A stretch of 64,000 bases of DNA from Palsa-504 sp963844625. Its GTDB lineage: Bacteria > Actinomycetota > Actinomycetes > Streptosporangiales > Streptosporangiaceae. The DNA lies in contig CAWJPF010000018.1 in NCBI GenBank assembly GCA_963844625.1, positions 186,001 through 250,000 of the forward strand, in the 5' to 3' direction. Shown here in pieces: positions 36,577 through 45,488 of this stretch. The notes beneath the pieces were generated by a model. The model was given only the letters and a program-made list of their open reading frames with translations. It had not been told where the DNA came from and did not search any database. Both the position numbers and the translations under genes were made by a program. Within the stretch, counting starts at the first letter, position 1, and each line of letters starts with the position of its first letter.

Positions 36577-37909
36577 GACCTCAACGCCGGCCGGGCCGGC
36601 CCCGCAGGCAGGCCAGTCCCACGTGCTGCACCTGTCCGAGCTGCTGAGGCGGGAGCTCACCGACCGGAGCGGAGAGCCGCTCGGGCGCTTGTCTGATGTC
36701 ATCGTCCGGCTCCGCGGACACGATTACCCGATGGTGACGGGACTGGTGGCGACGGTGGCGGGCCGGGAGGTGTTCGTTCCCATCGAGCAGGTCGCCTCGC
36801 TCGAGGGCGACGTGCTCAAGCTGACCAGCGCCAAGATCGACTTGCGCCGGTTCGAGCGGCGCGACGGTGAGGTGCTGCTCCGGGCGGATATCCTCGGCCA
36901 CCGGCTGATCGACGTGGAGAGCGCGCACCTGGTGCGGGCCGCTGACCTCGAACTGGCCCGCCGGGACGGCGAGTGGGTGCTGGTCGGGGTGGATATCCGG
37001 CGCAGGCCGCGGCGCCTGCTCGGGCTGTTCGGGACACGCCACGCGCCGGGAGTTGACGGCGAGGAGGCGGATGGGCATGCGTTCCGCGACTGGTCCAGGT
37101 TCGAGCCGCTGATCGGCCATGCCGGCAGCGCCCTGGCCCGGGGCCCGTTCGGGCGGATCCGACGGCTCAAGCCCGCCCAGATCGCCGACCTGATCGAGGA
37201 GGCGTCCAAGGAGGAGGAGAGCGAGATCCTCGGACAGGTGCACGCCGACCCTGAGCTTGAGGCCGACGTGTTCGAGGAACTGGATGAGGACCGGGCCAGC
37301 CGGCTGCTGGGCGCCCGGACCGACGCCGAGATCGCCGAGGTGCTCGCGCATATGCGCGCCGACGACGCGGCGGACGCCATCGCCGAGCTCCCGCAGTCGC
37401 GGCGCCAGCCGGTCCTTGACCTGCTTCCGCCAGGCCAGCGCACCAAGGTGCTGACCTTGATGGGGTTCAACCCGGCCAGCGCAGGCGGCCTGATGGGAGT
37501 GGAATTCCTGGCCCTCCCGCCGGATACGACGGCCGCCGACGCACTGGCGGCGGTCAGTCGCTCACGCTCCCTTCAGCCCGAGGCGCTGACGACAGTGCAC
37601 GCGGTGGATCCGGGCGGGCGGCTGACCGGCGTGGCCGGGGTGGTCACGCTACTGCAATCGGATCAGGCGGCGCGTCTGAGCGAGGTCTGCGATCCCGATC
37701 CGGTGCGAATCGGGCCCGACACCGATGTGGTGGACGTGGCCGTGCTGATGAGCGATTACAACCTGACCACCATCCCGGTCGTGGACGAGCGCCGGCGCAT
37801 GCTCGGAATCATCACCGTCGATGACGTCCTCGAGGCGACGCTGCCCGCAGACTGGCGCAGACGCGAGGCCGCGCAGCCGCCCGACGCGCACCACGGGGAG
37901 GGACCGTGA
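36566..37909 (+). CDS. MgtE N-domain/CBS protein with PRC-barrel-like start, no membrane domain
   Basis: 447 residues from the ATG at 36566 (36572 also possible); both lie inside the relic element. Residues about 15-155 contain two PRC-barrel-like segments (GEPLGRLSDVIVRL). About 185-320 is the MgtE intracellular N domain of helical repeats (LIEEASKEEESEILGQ, ADDAADAIAEL). About 330-430 is a CBS pair (VDVAVLMSDYNLTTIPVVDE). The MgtE membrane domain is absent. Magnesium sensor modules without a channel often pair with NRAMP genes, as here: its stop overlaps the next start. Confidence 0.85.
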   Translation: MLMTTSTPAGPAPQAGQSHVLHLSELLRRELTDRSGEPLGRLSDVIVRLRGHDYPMVTGLVATVAGREVFVPIEQVASLEGDVLKLTSAKIDLRRFERRDGEVLLRADILGHRLIDVESAHLVRAADLELARRDGEWVLVGVDIRRRPRRLLGLFGTRHAPGVDGEEADGHAFRDWSRFEPLIGHAGSALARGPFGRIRRLKPAQIADLIEEASKEEESEILGQVHADPELEADVFEELDEDRASRLLGARTDAEIAEVLAHMRADDAADAIAELPQSRRQPVLDLLPPGQRTKVLTLMGFNPASAGGLMGVEFLALPPDTTAADALAAVSRSRSLQPEALTTVHAVDPGGRLTGVAGVVTLLQSDQAARLSEVCDPDPVRIGPDTDVVDVAVLMSDYNLTTIPVVDERRRMLGIITVDDVLEATLPADWRRREAAQPPDAHHGEGP

Positions 37910-39768
37910 CGGCACCGGCGGACGGGCCGGTCCCGGGTCACACGCCAAAGGATCAGGCGGCACCGGACGGCCCGGCGGCTGGGTCCGGCGGGAAGAGCAC
38001 GGCCGGAACGGCTGCTGGCGGGGTGGATGATCCTGCTAGGGCTGGCGATTCTAGTGGGGTTGCTGGGGTCGGCGGGGCGGGCCCGGTCGGCGGGACGGGG
38101 GGGTCTGGCGGGACGGGGGCGTCTGGCGGGGCGTCGGGCCGGGTGCTGGCGAAGCCGAATGCGGTGCTGGATGAGGCTCATCTGGGCGACATCGAGGGGG
38201 CGCTCGGCCGGGTCCGGGTCGACCAGCTACAGGACCGCGGGCTGCGGCGGCGGCTGCTGACCTTCCTGGCGATCATGGGCCCCGGACTGATCGTGATGGT
38301 CGGCGACAACGACGCGGGCGGCGTGTCCACCTACGCTCAGGCCGGGCAGAACTACGGCTACAGCCTGCTGTGGGTGCTATTGCTGCTGATCCCGGTGTTG
38401 ATCGTCAACCAGGAGATGGTGGTCAGGCTCGGCGCGGTCACCGGCGTCGGGCACGCACGGCTTATCAACGAGCGGTTCGGCCGCTTCTGGGGCTGGTTCA
38501 GCGTCGGCGACCTGTTCCTGCTTAACTTCCTGACCATCGTCACCGAGTTCATCGGCGTCTCGCTGGCGCTGCGGTACTTCGGCATCAGCCCGTACATCTC
38601 GGTGCCGGTCACCGCCGTGCTGCTGGTCGCCATCACCGCCAGCGGCAGCTTCGCCCGCTGGGAACGCGCGATCTTCTTCTTCATCGCGACCAGCCTGGTG
38701 CTGTACCCGCTAGCCCTGCTGTCCCATCCGTACTGGCACCAGATTGCCTACCACCTGGTGGTGCCGGGCGTCCAGGGCGGGGTCAACTCCACCGCTATCC
38801 TGCTCATCATCGCGATCGTGGGCACCACGGTCGCTCCCTGGCAGCTGTTCTTCCAGCAGTCCAATGTCATCGACAAGCGGATCACCCCGCGGTTCATCGG
38901 CTACGAACGGGCGGACACCTTTTTCGGCGCCCTCGTAGTCGTGATCGGCGCGATCGCGATCATGATAGTCGCGGTCTACGCCGTCCGTGGCACGAACCTG
39001 GCCGGGCATTTCACCGACGCGCTCGGGGTCGCCCGCGCGCTGCAGGCGCACAGCTACGTGTTCGGGGCCCTGTTCGCGATCGTGCTGCTGGACGCCAGCA
39101 TCATCGGCGCCTCGGCGGTGACGCTGTCCACCAGCTACGCGTTCGGCGACGTGTTCGGCCTGAAGCACTCGCTGCATCGCAGCTTCCGCGACGCCAGGCA
39201 GTTCTACCTGAGCTATGCCGCGCTGGTGGTGGTGGCGGCCAGCATCGTGCTCATCCCGGGAGCGCCGCTCGGGCTGATCACCACCAGCGTGCAGGCGCTG
39301 GCCGGGGTGCTGCTGCCCAGCGCGAGCGTGTTCCTGCTGCTGCTGTGCAACGACCCCGAGGTCCTCGGCCCGTGGGTCAACCGGCCCTGGCTGAACACCG
39401 TAGCCGTCATCATCGTCGGCGTGCTGCTGACGTTGTCCGGCACGCTGGTGATCAGCACCTTGTTCTCGAACCTGAACGCCGGGCAGATCGCGATCTGGCT
39501 GGCCGCGGCGCTGGCCGCCTCCGCGGCCACCGCCTTCGCCGGGCTGAAGATCGCGGGCCGGCGCCGGGCCGCGGCCGCGCCGCCCGCACCTAAAGCTCCC
39601 GTCATGTCCGCCACGGAGCGCCTCGCCTGGCGGATGCCGCCGCTCTCCCTGCTCAAGCCCGTGCAGTGGTCGGCCGGCACCAAGCTGGCCGTGCTAGTGC
39701 TGCGCGGCTACCTCGTCGTGTCGGTCATCCTGCTGGCGGTCAAGGCGGTCCAGCTCGGCGGCGGATGA
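37906..39768 (+). CDS. NRAMP-family divalent metal transporter with atypical metal site
   Basis: 620 residues with 11-12 membrane spans after a disordered Gly/Ala/Pro-rich N-terminus of about 80 residues. In TM1 the DPGN motif is replaced by DNDAGG (D134, N135, D136). In TM6 the MPH motif is replaced by APW (about 310-312, TTVAPWQLFFQQ). Loss of the TM6 Met suggests a harder ion such as Mg2+, as in NRAMP-related magnesium transporters. The GTG start overlaps the MgtE-like stop (GTGA), so the two are co-translated. Confidence 0.87.
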   Translation: MTAPADGPVPGHTPKDQAAPDGPAAGSGGKSTAGTAAGGVDDPARAGDSSGVAGVGGAGPVGGTGGSGGTGASGGASGRVLAKPNAVLDEAHLGDIEGALGRVRVDQLQDRGLRRRLLTFLAIMGPGLIVMVGDNDAGGVSTYAQAGQNYGYSLLWVLLLLIPVLIVNQEMVVRLGAVTGVGHARLINERFGRFWGWFSVGDLFLLNFLTIVTEFIGVSLALRYFGISPYISVPVTAVLLVAITASGSFARWERAIFFFIATSLVLYPLALLSHPYWHQIAYHLVVPGVQGGVNSTAILLIIAIVGTTVAPWQLFFQQSNVIDKRITPRFIGYERADTFFGALVVVIGAIAIMIVAVYAVRGTNLAGHFTDALGVARALQAHSYVFGALFAIVLLDASIIGASAVTLSTSYAFGDVFGLKHSLHRSFRDARQFYLSYAALVVVAASIVLIPGAPLGLITTSVQALAGVLLPSASVFLLLLCNDPEVLGPWVNRPWLNTVAVIIVGVLLTLSGTLVISTLFSNLNAGQIAIWLAAALAASAATAFAGLKIAGRRRAAAAPPAPKAPVMSATERLAWRMPPLSLLKPVQWSAGTKLAVLVLRGYLVVSVILLAVKAVQLGGG

Positions 39769-39807
39769 CCCGTTCGGGCAGGTGGCATGGCGGCGGGCAG
39801 GCGGGAC

Positions 39808-39835
39808 GGACCGTTCGGGATAATTATTCTTCGGA
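39808..39835. terminator. CCGTTCGG plus AT-rich motif between convergent genes
   Basis: GGACCGTTCGG, then ATAATTATTC, then TTCGG lies between the NRAMP stop (39768) and the DinB stop (39824), covering the latter. The same arrangement occurs at the other convergent 3' ends at 27293 and 54681. Terminator-like. Confidence 0.45.
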
Positions 39836-40333
39836 AAGGCCGGTGGCGAGCTCGGTCACGATGTCCAGGTGTCCCAGGTGGCGCGCGTACTCCTGCAGCA
39901 AGTGGAACAGGACCCGCTCGAGGGTCGGCGGGTCGGCGCCGTCCCAGCGCTCGCCGGGTTTACCCACGTCGTCGAGGTCGTGCGAGCCGATGATGGCCCG
40001 GCTGCGGACGGCCTGGTCGCGCAGGCCGGCCAGCAGGGAGGCGGCCGTTTCGCCGTCGGCGACGTGCCAGCGGTCGTCGGCACGGTCGGCCCACGGGTCG
40101 CCGGCGTCCTGGCCCTCGAAGCCCCACTCCAGCCAGCGCAATTCCACGTAGCGCAGGTGCTTGAGCAGCTCGAGCGGGGTCCAGCCTGACGGCAGCCGGG
40201 TGCGCCGGAGCTCGGCGGCGGGCAGCGCCTCGATCTTGTCGGTCACCCGGGCCCGGAAGTAGTCGAGGTAGCGCACGAAGAGCTCGGTGCGCGAACTGGC
40301 CTGGACAGTCGGCGACGGAAACGGCTCGGACAC
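39824..40333 (-). CDS. DinB-family protein (DUF664)
   Basis: 169 residues of an all-helical DinB/YfiT-like four-helix bundle. The metal-site His are probable in LKHLRYVELRW and EYARHLGHLDIV. Actinobacterial members include mycothiol-dependent maleylpyruvate isomerases, but no thiol partner is visible here. Cytoplasmic. Function unknown. Confidence 0.8.
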   Translation of the reverse strand: MSEPFPSPTVQASSRTELFVRYLDYFRARVTDKIEALPAAELRRTRLPSGWTPLELLKHLRYVELRWLEWGFEGQDAGDPWADRADDRWHVADGETAASLLAGLRDQAVRSRAIIGSHDLDDVGKPGERWDGADPPTLERVLFHLLQEYARHLGHLDIVTELATGLSEE

Positions 40334-40382
40334 GCTGAACCTCCCTGGACGGCGCCGTCCCGAGCCATTATCGTCGCAGCGA

Positions 40383-41243
40383 TTACCTCGCCGTGACGGG
40401 CACGTCGAGCCAGAGTCCGCCGTTGAGGTTGATGTTGTTGCCCTTGTCCTGACCGGGCGCGCTGTCGCCGATGTAGGTGTACAGCGGGTGGCCGTCGTAG
40501 ACGGCCTGCGTCGTGCCGTCCGTCCGGGTGATCGTGCCGAGCTGGCCGGTGACCCCGGAGCCGGCCGAGGCGTGGCCGGGAACGGGCGGCCAGTAGGCGA
40601 CGCAGGATCCGTAGCAGGCCGACTTGGTCGGCGAGTCCGGGGCGAACGAGTAGAGCGTGAGGCCCTTCGCGTTGGTGAGCACCAGCACGCCGCCGATCTG
40701 CCTGGCCTGCAGGACCTGGGTGCCGGCCGCGACGGGCGCGGCCTTGGGCGTGGCGAGGGCGGCGCCGAGCAGCGCCAGCGCGATGACCGACACGGCCGCG
40801 GTCAGCGGCAGGACGCGCCGGCCCAGGCCGTAGCCGCTGGCCACGGCGATCGCCAGCGCGGCGAAGGCGGCTACGTCGATGACCGCGGCTACGATGCCCG
40901 CGGTGGTCCGGACCTCGGTGAAGCCGAACAGGCCGACCTTCAGCGAGAGAAGGTAGCCGCCCAGGGTGCCCAGCGCGAACGCGGCGCCGGCGGCGGCGGC
41001 CAGCGGATGGCGGGTCACGAGGATCGCGGCGGCCAGTACGAATGCGCTGATCACCTGGACCAGGAACAGCCAGCCGATAGTCGGAATGGACCGGTAGCCC
41101 GTCAGGTACAGGTCCAGGTGGATGGCTCCTGCGGCGACCAGGAATACCGCCCCGGCGATCCCTGACCAGGACCGCCGGGGCAGTGACGCCCCCCTTATGC
41201 TCCCCACACCATGGATCACGTGACCGCCCGGGTTATGGTTCAA
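40383..41243 (-). CDS. Membrane protein with C-terminal Yx(F/W/Y)xxD repeat domain (COG4315-like)
   Basis: 286 residues. Residues about 25-165 have four to five hydrophobic helices (IAGAVFLVAAGAIHLDLYL onward). The C-terminal about 115 residues are the secreted-lipoprotein-repeat type: LTLYSFAPDS...CYGSCVAYWPPV and PLYTYIGDSAPGQDKGN. That domain is usually a free lipoprotein; here it is tethered by a multi-span membrane part. Function unknown, possibly redox or heme-related on the outside. Confidence 0.8.
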   Translation of the reverse strand: MNHNPGGHVIHGVGSIRGASLPRRSWSGIAGAVFLVAAGAIHLDLYLTGYRSIPTIGWLFLVQVISAFVLAAAILVTRHPLAAAAGAAFALGTLGGYLLSLKVGLFGFTEVRTTAGIVAAVIDVAAFAALAIAVASGYGLGRRVLPLTAAVSVIALALLGAALATPKAAPVAAGTQVLQARQIGGVLVLTNAKGLTLYSFAPDSPTKSACYGSCVAYWPPVPGHASAGSGVTGQLGTITRTDGTTQAVYDGHPLYTYIGDSAPGQDKGNNINLNGGLWLDVPVTAR

Positions 41244-41267
41244 CGGCTTTATTACGGAACGGTGACT

Positions 41268-41744
41268 TTATCGCGCATAGGCTTCCTCGAGCGCGGCGAT
41301 GTCAAATTTGGTCATGGCGTACATCGCTTGCATCACGCCGGTCACCTTCTCCTGGTCCGGGTCGGTGATCATCTCGAAGAACCTGGTCGGGACGATCTGC
41401 CAGCACAGGCCGTACTTGTCTTTCAGCCAGCCGCAGGCGACTTCCGCACCGCCTTCGGTCAGGCGGCTCCAGTAGTAGTCCACCTCGGCCTGGTCCGCGC
41501 ACGGGACCACGATCGAGACGGCCTCGTTGAACTTGAACTGCGGGCCCCCGTTGAGCGCGGAGAACTTCTGCCCGTTGAGCTCGAAGTCGACGAGCTGGGT
41601 CGAGCCGGCTGGGCCGGGTCCCGCCTCGGTGTGCCGCAGGACGGAGCCGAGCTGGGAGTTCTTGAAGATGCCGGTGTAGAAGTGCGCGGCTTCTTCGGCT
41701 TCGGTGTCGAACCACAGACACGTGATGAAGGCCTGGTCACTCAT
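41268..41744 (-). CDS. VOC-superfamily protein, PhnB/3-demethylubiquinone methyltransferase-like
   Basis: 158 residues with the paired betaalphabetabetabeta layout of VOC proteins. ITCLWFDTEAEEAAHFYTGIF at the N-terminus and the conserved WLKDKYGLCWQIVP segment match the PhnB/3-dmu group. AGGAG lies 7 bp before the ATG. Despite the name, methyltransferase activity is not expected. Role unknown. Confidence 0.88.
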   Translation of the reverse strand: MSDQAFITCLWFDTEAEEAAHFYTGIFKNSQLGSVLRHTEAGPGPAGSTQLVDFELNGQKFSALNGGPQFKFNEAVSIVVPCADQAEVDYYWSRLTEGGAEVACGWLKDKYGLCWQIVPTRFFEMITDPDQEKVTGVMQAMYAMTKFDIAALEEAYAR

Positions 41745-41828
41745 CTGGATTCTCCTTTTCTAGTGTCTTCTCATTTGTAACGGATCCCGGCGCGCGAACT
41801 CATCGGTACGGCGTGGTACCACAGTCCG

Positions 41829-42254
41829 GTGGATAAGAAACGGCAGATCATCAAGGCGATGGCCGTCATCAGGCGACCGCGTGACGGGGCGTGGCTGGTG
41901 TCGCAGCACACCGGCTCGGCGGAGCCGCCGTTTCAGCGGCCGCTCGGCGGCCACGTCGAGTTCGGGGAGTACGCGCTGGACACCATTCACCGGGAGTTTC
42001 TCGAGGAGATCGGCCAGCGGCTGATCGATGTGCGGCTGCTCGGCGTGCTGGAGAACATCTTCGGCTGGCACGGAGGCACCGAGCACGAGGTGGTGTTCAT
42101 CTTCGACGCGGCCTTCGCGGATGCGGCGGCATACGAGATCGAGGAGCAGACCATCCTGGATCAGCCAGATACGCGGGTCCTCTGGCGGGCGGCGGACGCG
42201 GTCAGCCCGCCGCTGTACCCGGCCGGCCTGAAGGAGCTGGCCGGGAGCGGGTGA
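41829..42254 (+). CDS. NUDIX hydrolase
   Basis: 141 residues, one NUDIX fold. The box is GHVEFGEYALDTIHREFLEE then IG, matching Gx5Ex7REUxEExGU. Start GTG at 41829. Cleaves nucleoside diphosphates linked to another moiety; the substrate is not evident. It is convergent with the MFS gene. Confidence 0.9.
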   Translation: MDKKRQIIKAMAVIRRPRDGAWLVSQHTGSAEPPFQRPLGGHVEFGEYALDTIHREFLEEIGQRLIDVRLLGVLENIFGWHGGTEHEVVFIFDAAFADAAAYEIEEQTILDQPDTRVLWRAADAVSPPLYPAGLKELAGSG

Positions 42255-42269
42255 CCGGGCGGCGCCTGA

Positions 42270-43613
42270 TCAGGCTGCGCTCCTAGGCTGCACCTGGACG
42301 TGCTCGTGCTCGGCGTCGGGAGCCGGTCCGGCGGTACGGCTGGCCCGGCGGTCGATCCGGCTGAGCGCGGGAAGCGCGAGGAATCCGCAGGCCAGGGCCG
42401 CTCCCCCGCCGATGACCAGGGACCAGCGGGCGCCCGCCGTCTGCCCGACCCACCCCACGATGGGCCCGCCGACGGGGGTCGATCCCAGCCAGGCCAGCGC
42501 CCATAGAGCCATGACCCGCCCGCGCATCTCCGGCCTGGCGGCCAGCTGGAGGGTGGTCTTGGCCAGCGAGTTGAAGGTAATGCTCCCGTAGCCGACGAAG
42601 ACCAGCGCCGCCAGCTCGAGGGACAAGTTCGGCGCGGCCGCCGCAGCCAGGATGGCAATGCCCCACCCGATCGCAGCCACGCACAGGGCCCGGGCCCTTG
42701 GGCGCGGCCGGGCCGCCGAGATCAGGCCGCCGACGACCGCACCGGCTCCCATTACCGAGGCCATCACGCCGTAAGCAGCAGCCCCGCCGTGGAAGACCTG
42801 GCTGGCCATGAGGGGCAGCGTCACGTTGAACTCCCACGCCAGCGTGCCGATCACCGCGATCAGGAGCAGCGGGATGAGCAGTTCGGGGGTCGATCTTACG
42901 TAACGGATACCCTGCCGGACCTGGCGTTTCTCCCTGGGGATCCGCTTGGCCGGAAATAGCTCAGACCTGTGCATGGCCGCAAGTGAGATCAATACGGCGC
43001 CGAACGACAGGGCGTTGACGGTAAAGCACAGCGCCAGGCCGATGGCGGCGGCGATCACCCCGCCCAACGCGGCGCCGAAGACGCGGGCCATGTTCATCGA
43101 CACCGAGTTCAGCGTCACCGCGTTCGGGAGGTCGGGCGCTGACACCATCTCGGAGATGAAGCTCTGCCGGGCCGGGTTGTCGAAGACGTTGACGAAGCCC
43201 AGCGCCAGGGCCAGCAGGTAGACGATCCACAGCTTGATGCTGTGCGTGGCAACCAGGACGGCGAAGGCCCCGGCCAGCAGGCCGGCCAGCGACTGCGTGA
43301 CGTACAGGACCTTCTGCTTGTCCATCCGGTCCGCGAACACGCCGCCCAGCGGGCCGAAGACGAACATCGGCAGGAACCTGGCCGCGGTGGTCAGGCCGAG
43401 CTGCGTTCCGCTGTGGGTCAGATCCAGGACGAGGAAGGACTGAGCGACCGTCTGCATCCAGGTCCCGGCCACCGAGACGAGCTGGCCGAAGAAGAACAAG
43501 CGGTAGTTCCGCTGCCGGAGCGAGGAGATCATCTGGCGTGGCTGGAACCCGCGCCGCCGTGGCTGGAACTCGCGCCCTGGCCGGCGGCGGGCGTCCGGAG
43601 AGGCAAGATGCAC
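42270..43613 (-). CDS. MFS transporter, EntS/DitE-like type
   Basis: 447 residues with 12 hydrophobic segments; SLRQRNYRLFFFGQLVSVAG is the MFS_3 start and RMDKQKVLYVTQ is the loop 2-3 region. A GTG start at 43613 has an AGGGA site; ATG 43532 is the alternative. The C-terminus is a hydrophilic, acidic-basic tail. EntS-like members export siderophores, but no biosynthesis genes are present. Substrate unknown. Confidence 0.85.
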   Translation of the reverse strand: MHLASPDARRRPGREFQPRRRGFQPRQMISSLRQRNYRLFFFGQLVSVAGTWMQTVAQSFLVLDLTHSGTQLGLTTAARFLPMFVFGPLGGVFADRMDKQKVLYVTQSLAGLLAGAFAVLVATHSIKLWIVYLLALALGFVNVFDNPARQSFISEMVSAPDLPNAVTLNSVSMNMARVFGAALGGVIAAAIGLALCFTVNALSFGAVLISLAAMHRSELFPAKRIPREKRQVRQGIRYVRSTPELLIPLLLIAVIGTLAWEFNVTLPLMASQVFHGGAAAYGVMASVMGAGAVVGGLISAARPRPRARALCVAAIGWGIAILAAAAAPNLSLELAALVFVGYGSITFNSLAKTTLQLAARPEMRGRVMALWALAWLGSTPVGGPIVGWVGQTAGARWSLVIGGGAALACGFLALPALSRIDRRASRTAGPAPDAEHEHVQVQPRSAA

Positions 43614-43752
43614 TGGTTCCCTATCGTCGGCGTTTTAGTTCCACTCACCACTATATCATTAGCTCTGCTAAGGACTATTCCGGGTGCGCCGGGGTGGCGA
43701 GGCTAGGCAGCGGCCCGGGCCCGGGGCAGCGGCGCGGGGGCCTTGAAGCGTC

Positions 43753-43802
43753 ATGAAACCCCGGTTTTAGCACGCTCCTGCGTGCTGAAACCGGGGTTTC
43801 AT
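43753..43802. terminator. 50-bp near-perfect palindrome
   Basis: A 23-bp stem, ATGAAACCCCGG...CACGC and its complement with one G-U wobble, around a 4-nt TCCT loop. It lies downstream of the aldo/keto reductase (44003) by about 200 bp. Strong terminator or mobile-palindrome relic. Confidence 0.7.
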
Positions 43803-43931
43803 CACATAGCCATCCCCACAGATGGGCGGCGTGACGGCCAGTTGCGGGGCTCCTGTGACAGCTGCGGCGCCAGGTGGTGGCGTTGCCGATCGCGGATACT
43901 TACCGCCGGATGAGGAAAGTGCCGCTCCACG

Positions 43932-44000
43932 GTGATGGGGCTGGGGGTGGTGATGGGGCTGGGTGGTGATGGGGCTGGGGTGGTGATGGGCTGGGGCTGG
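43932..44000. repeat. G-rich tandem repeats
   Basis: GGTGATGGGGCTGGGG-type units recur about four times, with runs of three to five G on the plus strand. Such spacing could fold into a G-quadruplex. They lie just after the reductase stop. Confidence 0.65.
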
Positions 44001-44002
44001 GG

Positions 44003-44866
44003 TTAGGAGCGGTTGAGGAGGGTTAGGTCGGCGGGGGTCAGGGTCAGGTCGGCGGCGCGGGCGGAGTCGGTGATGGACTCGGGGCGGCTGGCGCCGGGGA
44101 TCGGGATGACGACCGGGGCCTTGGCCAGCATCCAGGCCAGGGCGACCTGCTGCGGTGAGACGCCGTAGGCGTCCGCTACCTGCTGGAACGCATCGTGGCG
44201 CGAGCCGAGCTGGCCGGCCTGGGCGATTCCGCCGAGCGGACTGTAGGGCAGGAACGCGATGCCGAGCTCGGCGCAGTGCGCAAGCTCGTCCTCGCTGGAC
44301 CGGAACGCGGGGGAAAACTGGTTCTGCACGCTGGCCAGGTTCTGGTCGCCGAGGACCTTGCGGGCGATGTCGATCTGCTCGATGGTGGCGTTGGAGATTC
44401 CGGCCAGGCGGATCTTGCCCTGGTCAAGCAGTTCCCTGAGCGTGCCGACGGACTCCGCGTAGGGGACCTTCGGGTCGGGGCGGTGGAACTGGTACAGGCC
44501 GATGGCCTCGACGCCGAGCGCCTTCAGCGAGGCGTCGACGGCCTGCCGCAGGTGGGCGGGCGAGCCGTCGACCAGCCAGGAGCCGTCGCCAGGGCGGACG
44601 TGGCCGCCCTTCGTCGCGACGAGCACGCCGGTGGTGTCGCCGGGATAGCTGACCAGGGCCCTGGCGATCAGCCGCTCGTTGTGACCGGACTCGCCGGCCA
44701 GCATGTGGTAGGCGTCCGCGGTGTCAATGAGCGTCACGCCCGCGTCGAGCGCCGCGTGGATGGTCCGGATGGAGCGGGCCTCGTCCGGCCGGCCTTCGAT
44801 CGACATGGGCATCCCGCCCAGGCCGATTGCGCCCACCGTGATGCCGCCGATGGTCCGGTTACGCAT
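44003..44866 (-). CDS. Aldo/keto reductase (second copy)
   Basis: 287 residues of the same subfamily as 3745-4599. The tetrad is visible in TLIDTADAYH (Asp, Tyr), VLVATKGGH (Lys) and YQFHRPDPK (His). The N-terminus MRNRTIGGITVGAIGLGG is shorter. It lies 81 bp downstream of a truncated LysR gene in the same direction and was probably once controlled by it. Confidence 0.9.
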   Translation of the reverse strand: MRNRTIGGITVGAIGLGGMPMSIEGRPDEARSIRTIHAALDAGVTLIDTADAYHMLAGESGHNERLIARALVSYPGDTTGVLVATKGGHVRPGDGSWLVDGSPAHLRQAVDASLKALGVEAIGLYQFHRPDPKVPYAESVGTLRELLDQGKIRLAGISNATIEQIDIARKVLGDQNLASVQNQFSPAFRSSEDELAHCAELGIAFLPYSPLGGIAQAGQLGSRHDAFQQVADAYGVSPQQVALAWMLAKAPVVIPIPGASRPESITDSARAADLTLTPADLTLLNRS

Positions 44867-44947
44867 TTTCGTTCTCCTTCAGTCGCTGGTACGTAGTGGA
44901 ACAGCGCGACGGGCCAGGTCTTCCCGGAATGGTGACAGCAGGCGACG

Positions 44948-45373
44948 CTAACGGCTATCGGTCGCGGCGATGAGCGGGGGTGCGGGCAGTTTTTTGAGGA
45001 AGGCGCGGGCCGCGGCGGACATGCGGCGGCCGGCGGGCGCCACGACGGAAATGCACCAGCTGAAGGCGTGATCGGAGATCTCGATGAGGGCCAGATCGGC
45101 GCCCTGGCCAGCGGCTACCGAGGCCGGCAGGAACGCCAGGCCTAGGCTGCCCCGGATCAGGTTGATCGCCGCGGTGTACTCCGCGGCCTCGAACGGGACC
45201 TCGCGGTCGAGGCCGGCCGCGGCGAAGGCCCGGTCGGCGATCGCGCGGGTGCCCCAGCCCGGCGGGTAGTCGATGAACGGCTCTCCCGCCAGCAGATGCA
45301 GCCGACTCGAGGCGCGGGTGAATGACAGTTCCGCCGCGACGGCGACGAAGACCTCAAGGTGCCGTAGCTCCAT
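44948..45373 (-). pseudogene. LysR-type regulator with in-frame internal deletion
   Basis: 141 residues. The first 27 (MELRHLEVFVAVAAELSF, then TRASSRLHL) are the start of a LysR HTH. The protein then jumps to the second half of the effector domain (GEPFIDYPPGWGTRAIADRAF and GLGLAFLPASVAAG-like). About 140 residues, including the recognition helix and hinge, are missing; normal members have about 290-300. It cannot bind DNA in the usual way. Reads in the same direction as the adjacent aldo/keto reductase. Confidence 0.8.
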
Positions 45374-45488
45374 CCCGCCATTATCTCGTATTCAGATTCT
45401 GGTAAGCGGAGCTATTCGTTGGCGTAGATGACCAGTGGCGCCGATGCTTCTAGTAGTGGTCTGCGTTCCGGGAGGTGTCGCTGCCCGT

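Larger units (their letters stand above)
43614..44002. other. Intergenic region with a long palindrome and G-rich repeats
   Basis: 389 bp with no credible gene. From left to right: a short AT-rich segment (ACCACTATATCATTAG), a 50-bp near-perfect palindrome at 43753, and G-rich tandem repeats at 43932-44000. Promoter elements for the MFS gene would lie at its left end. Confidence 0.6.
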
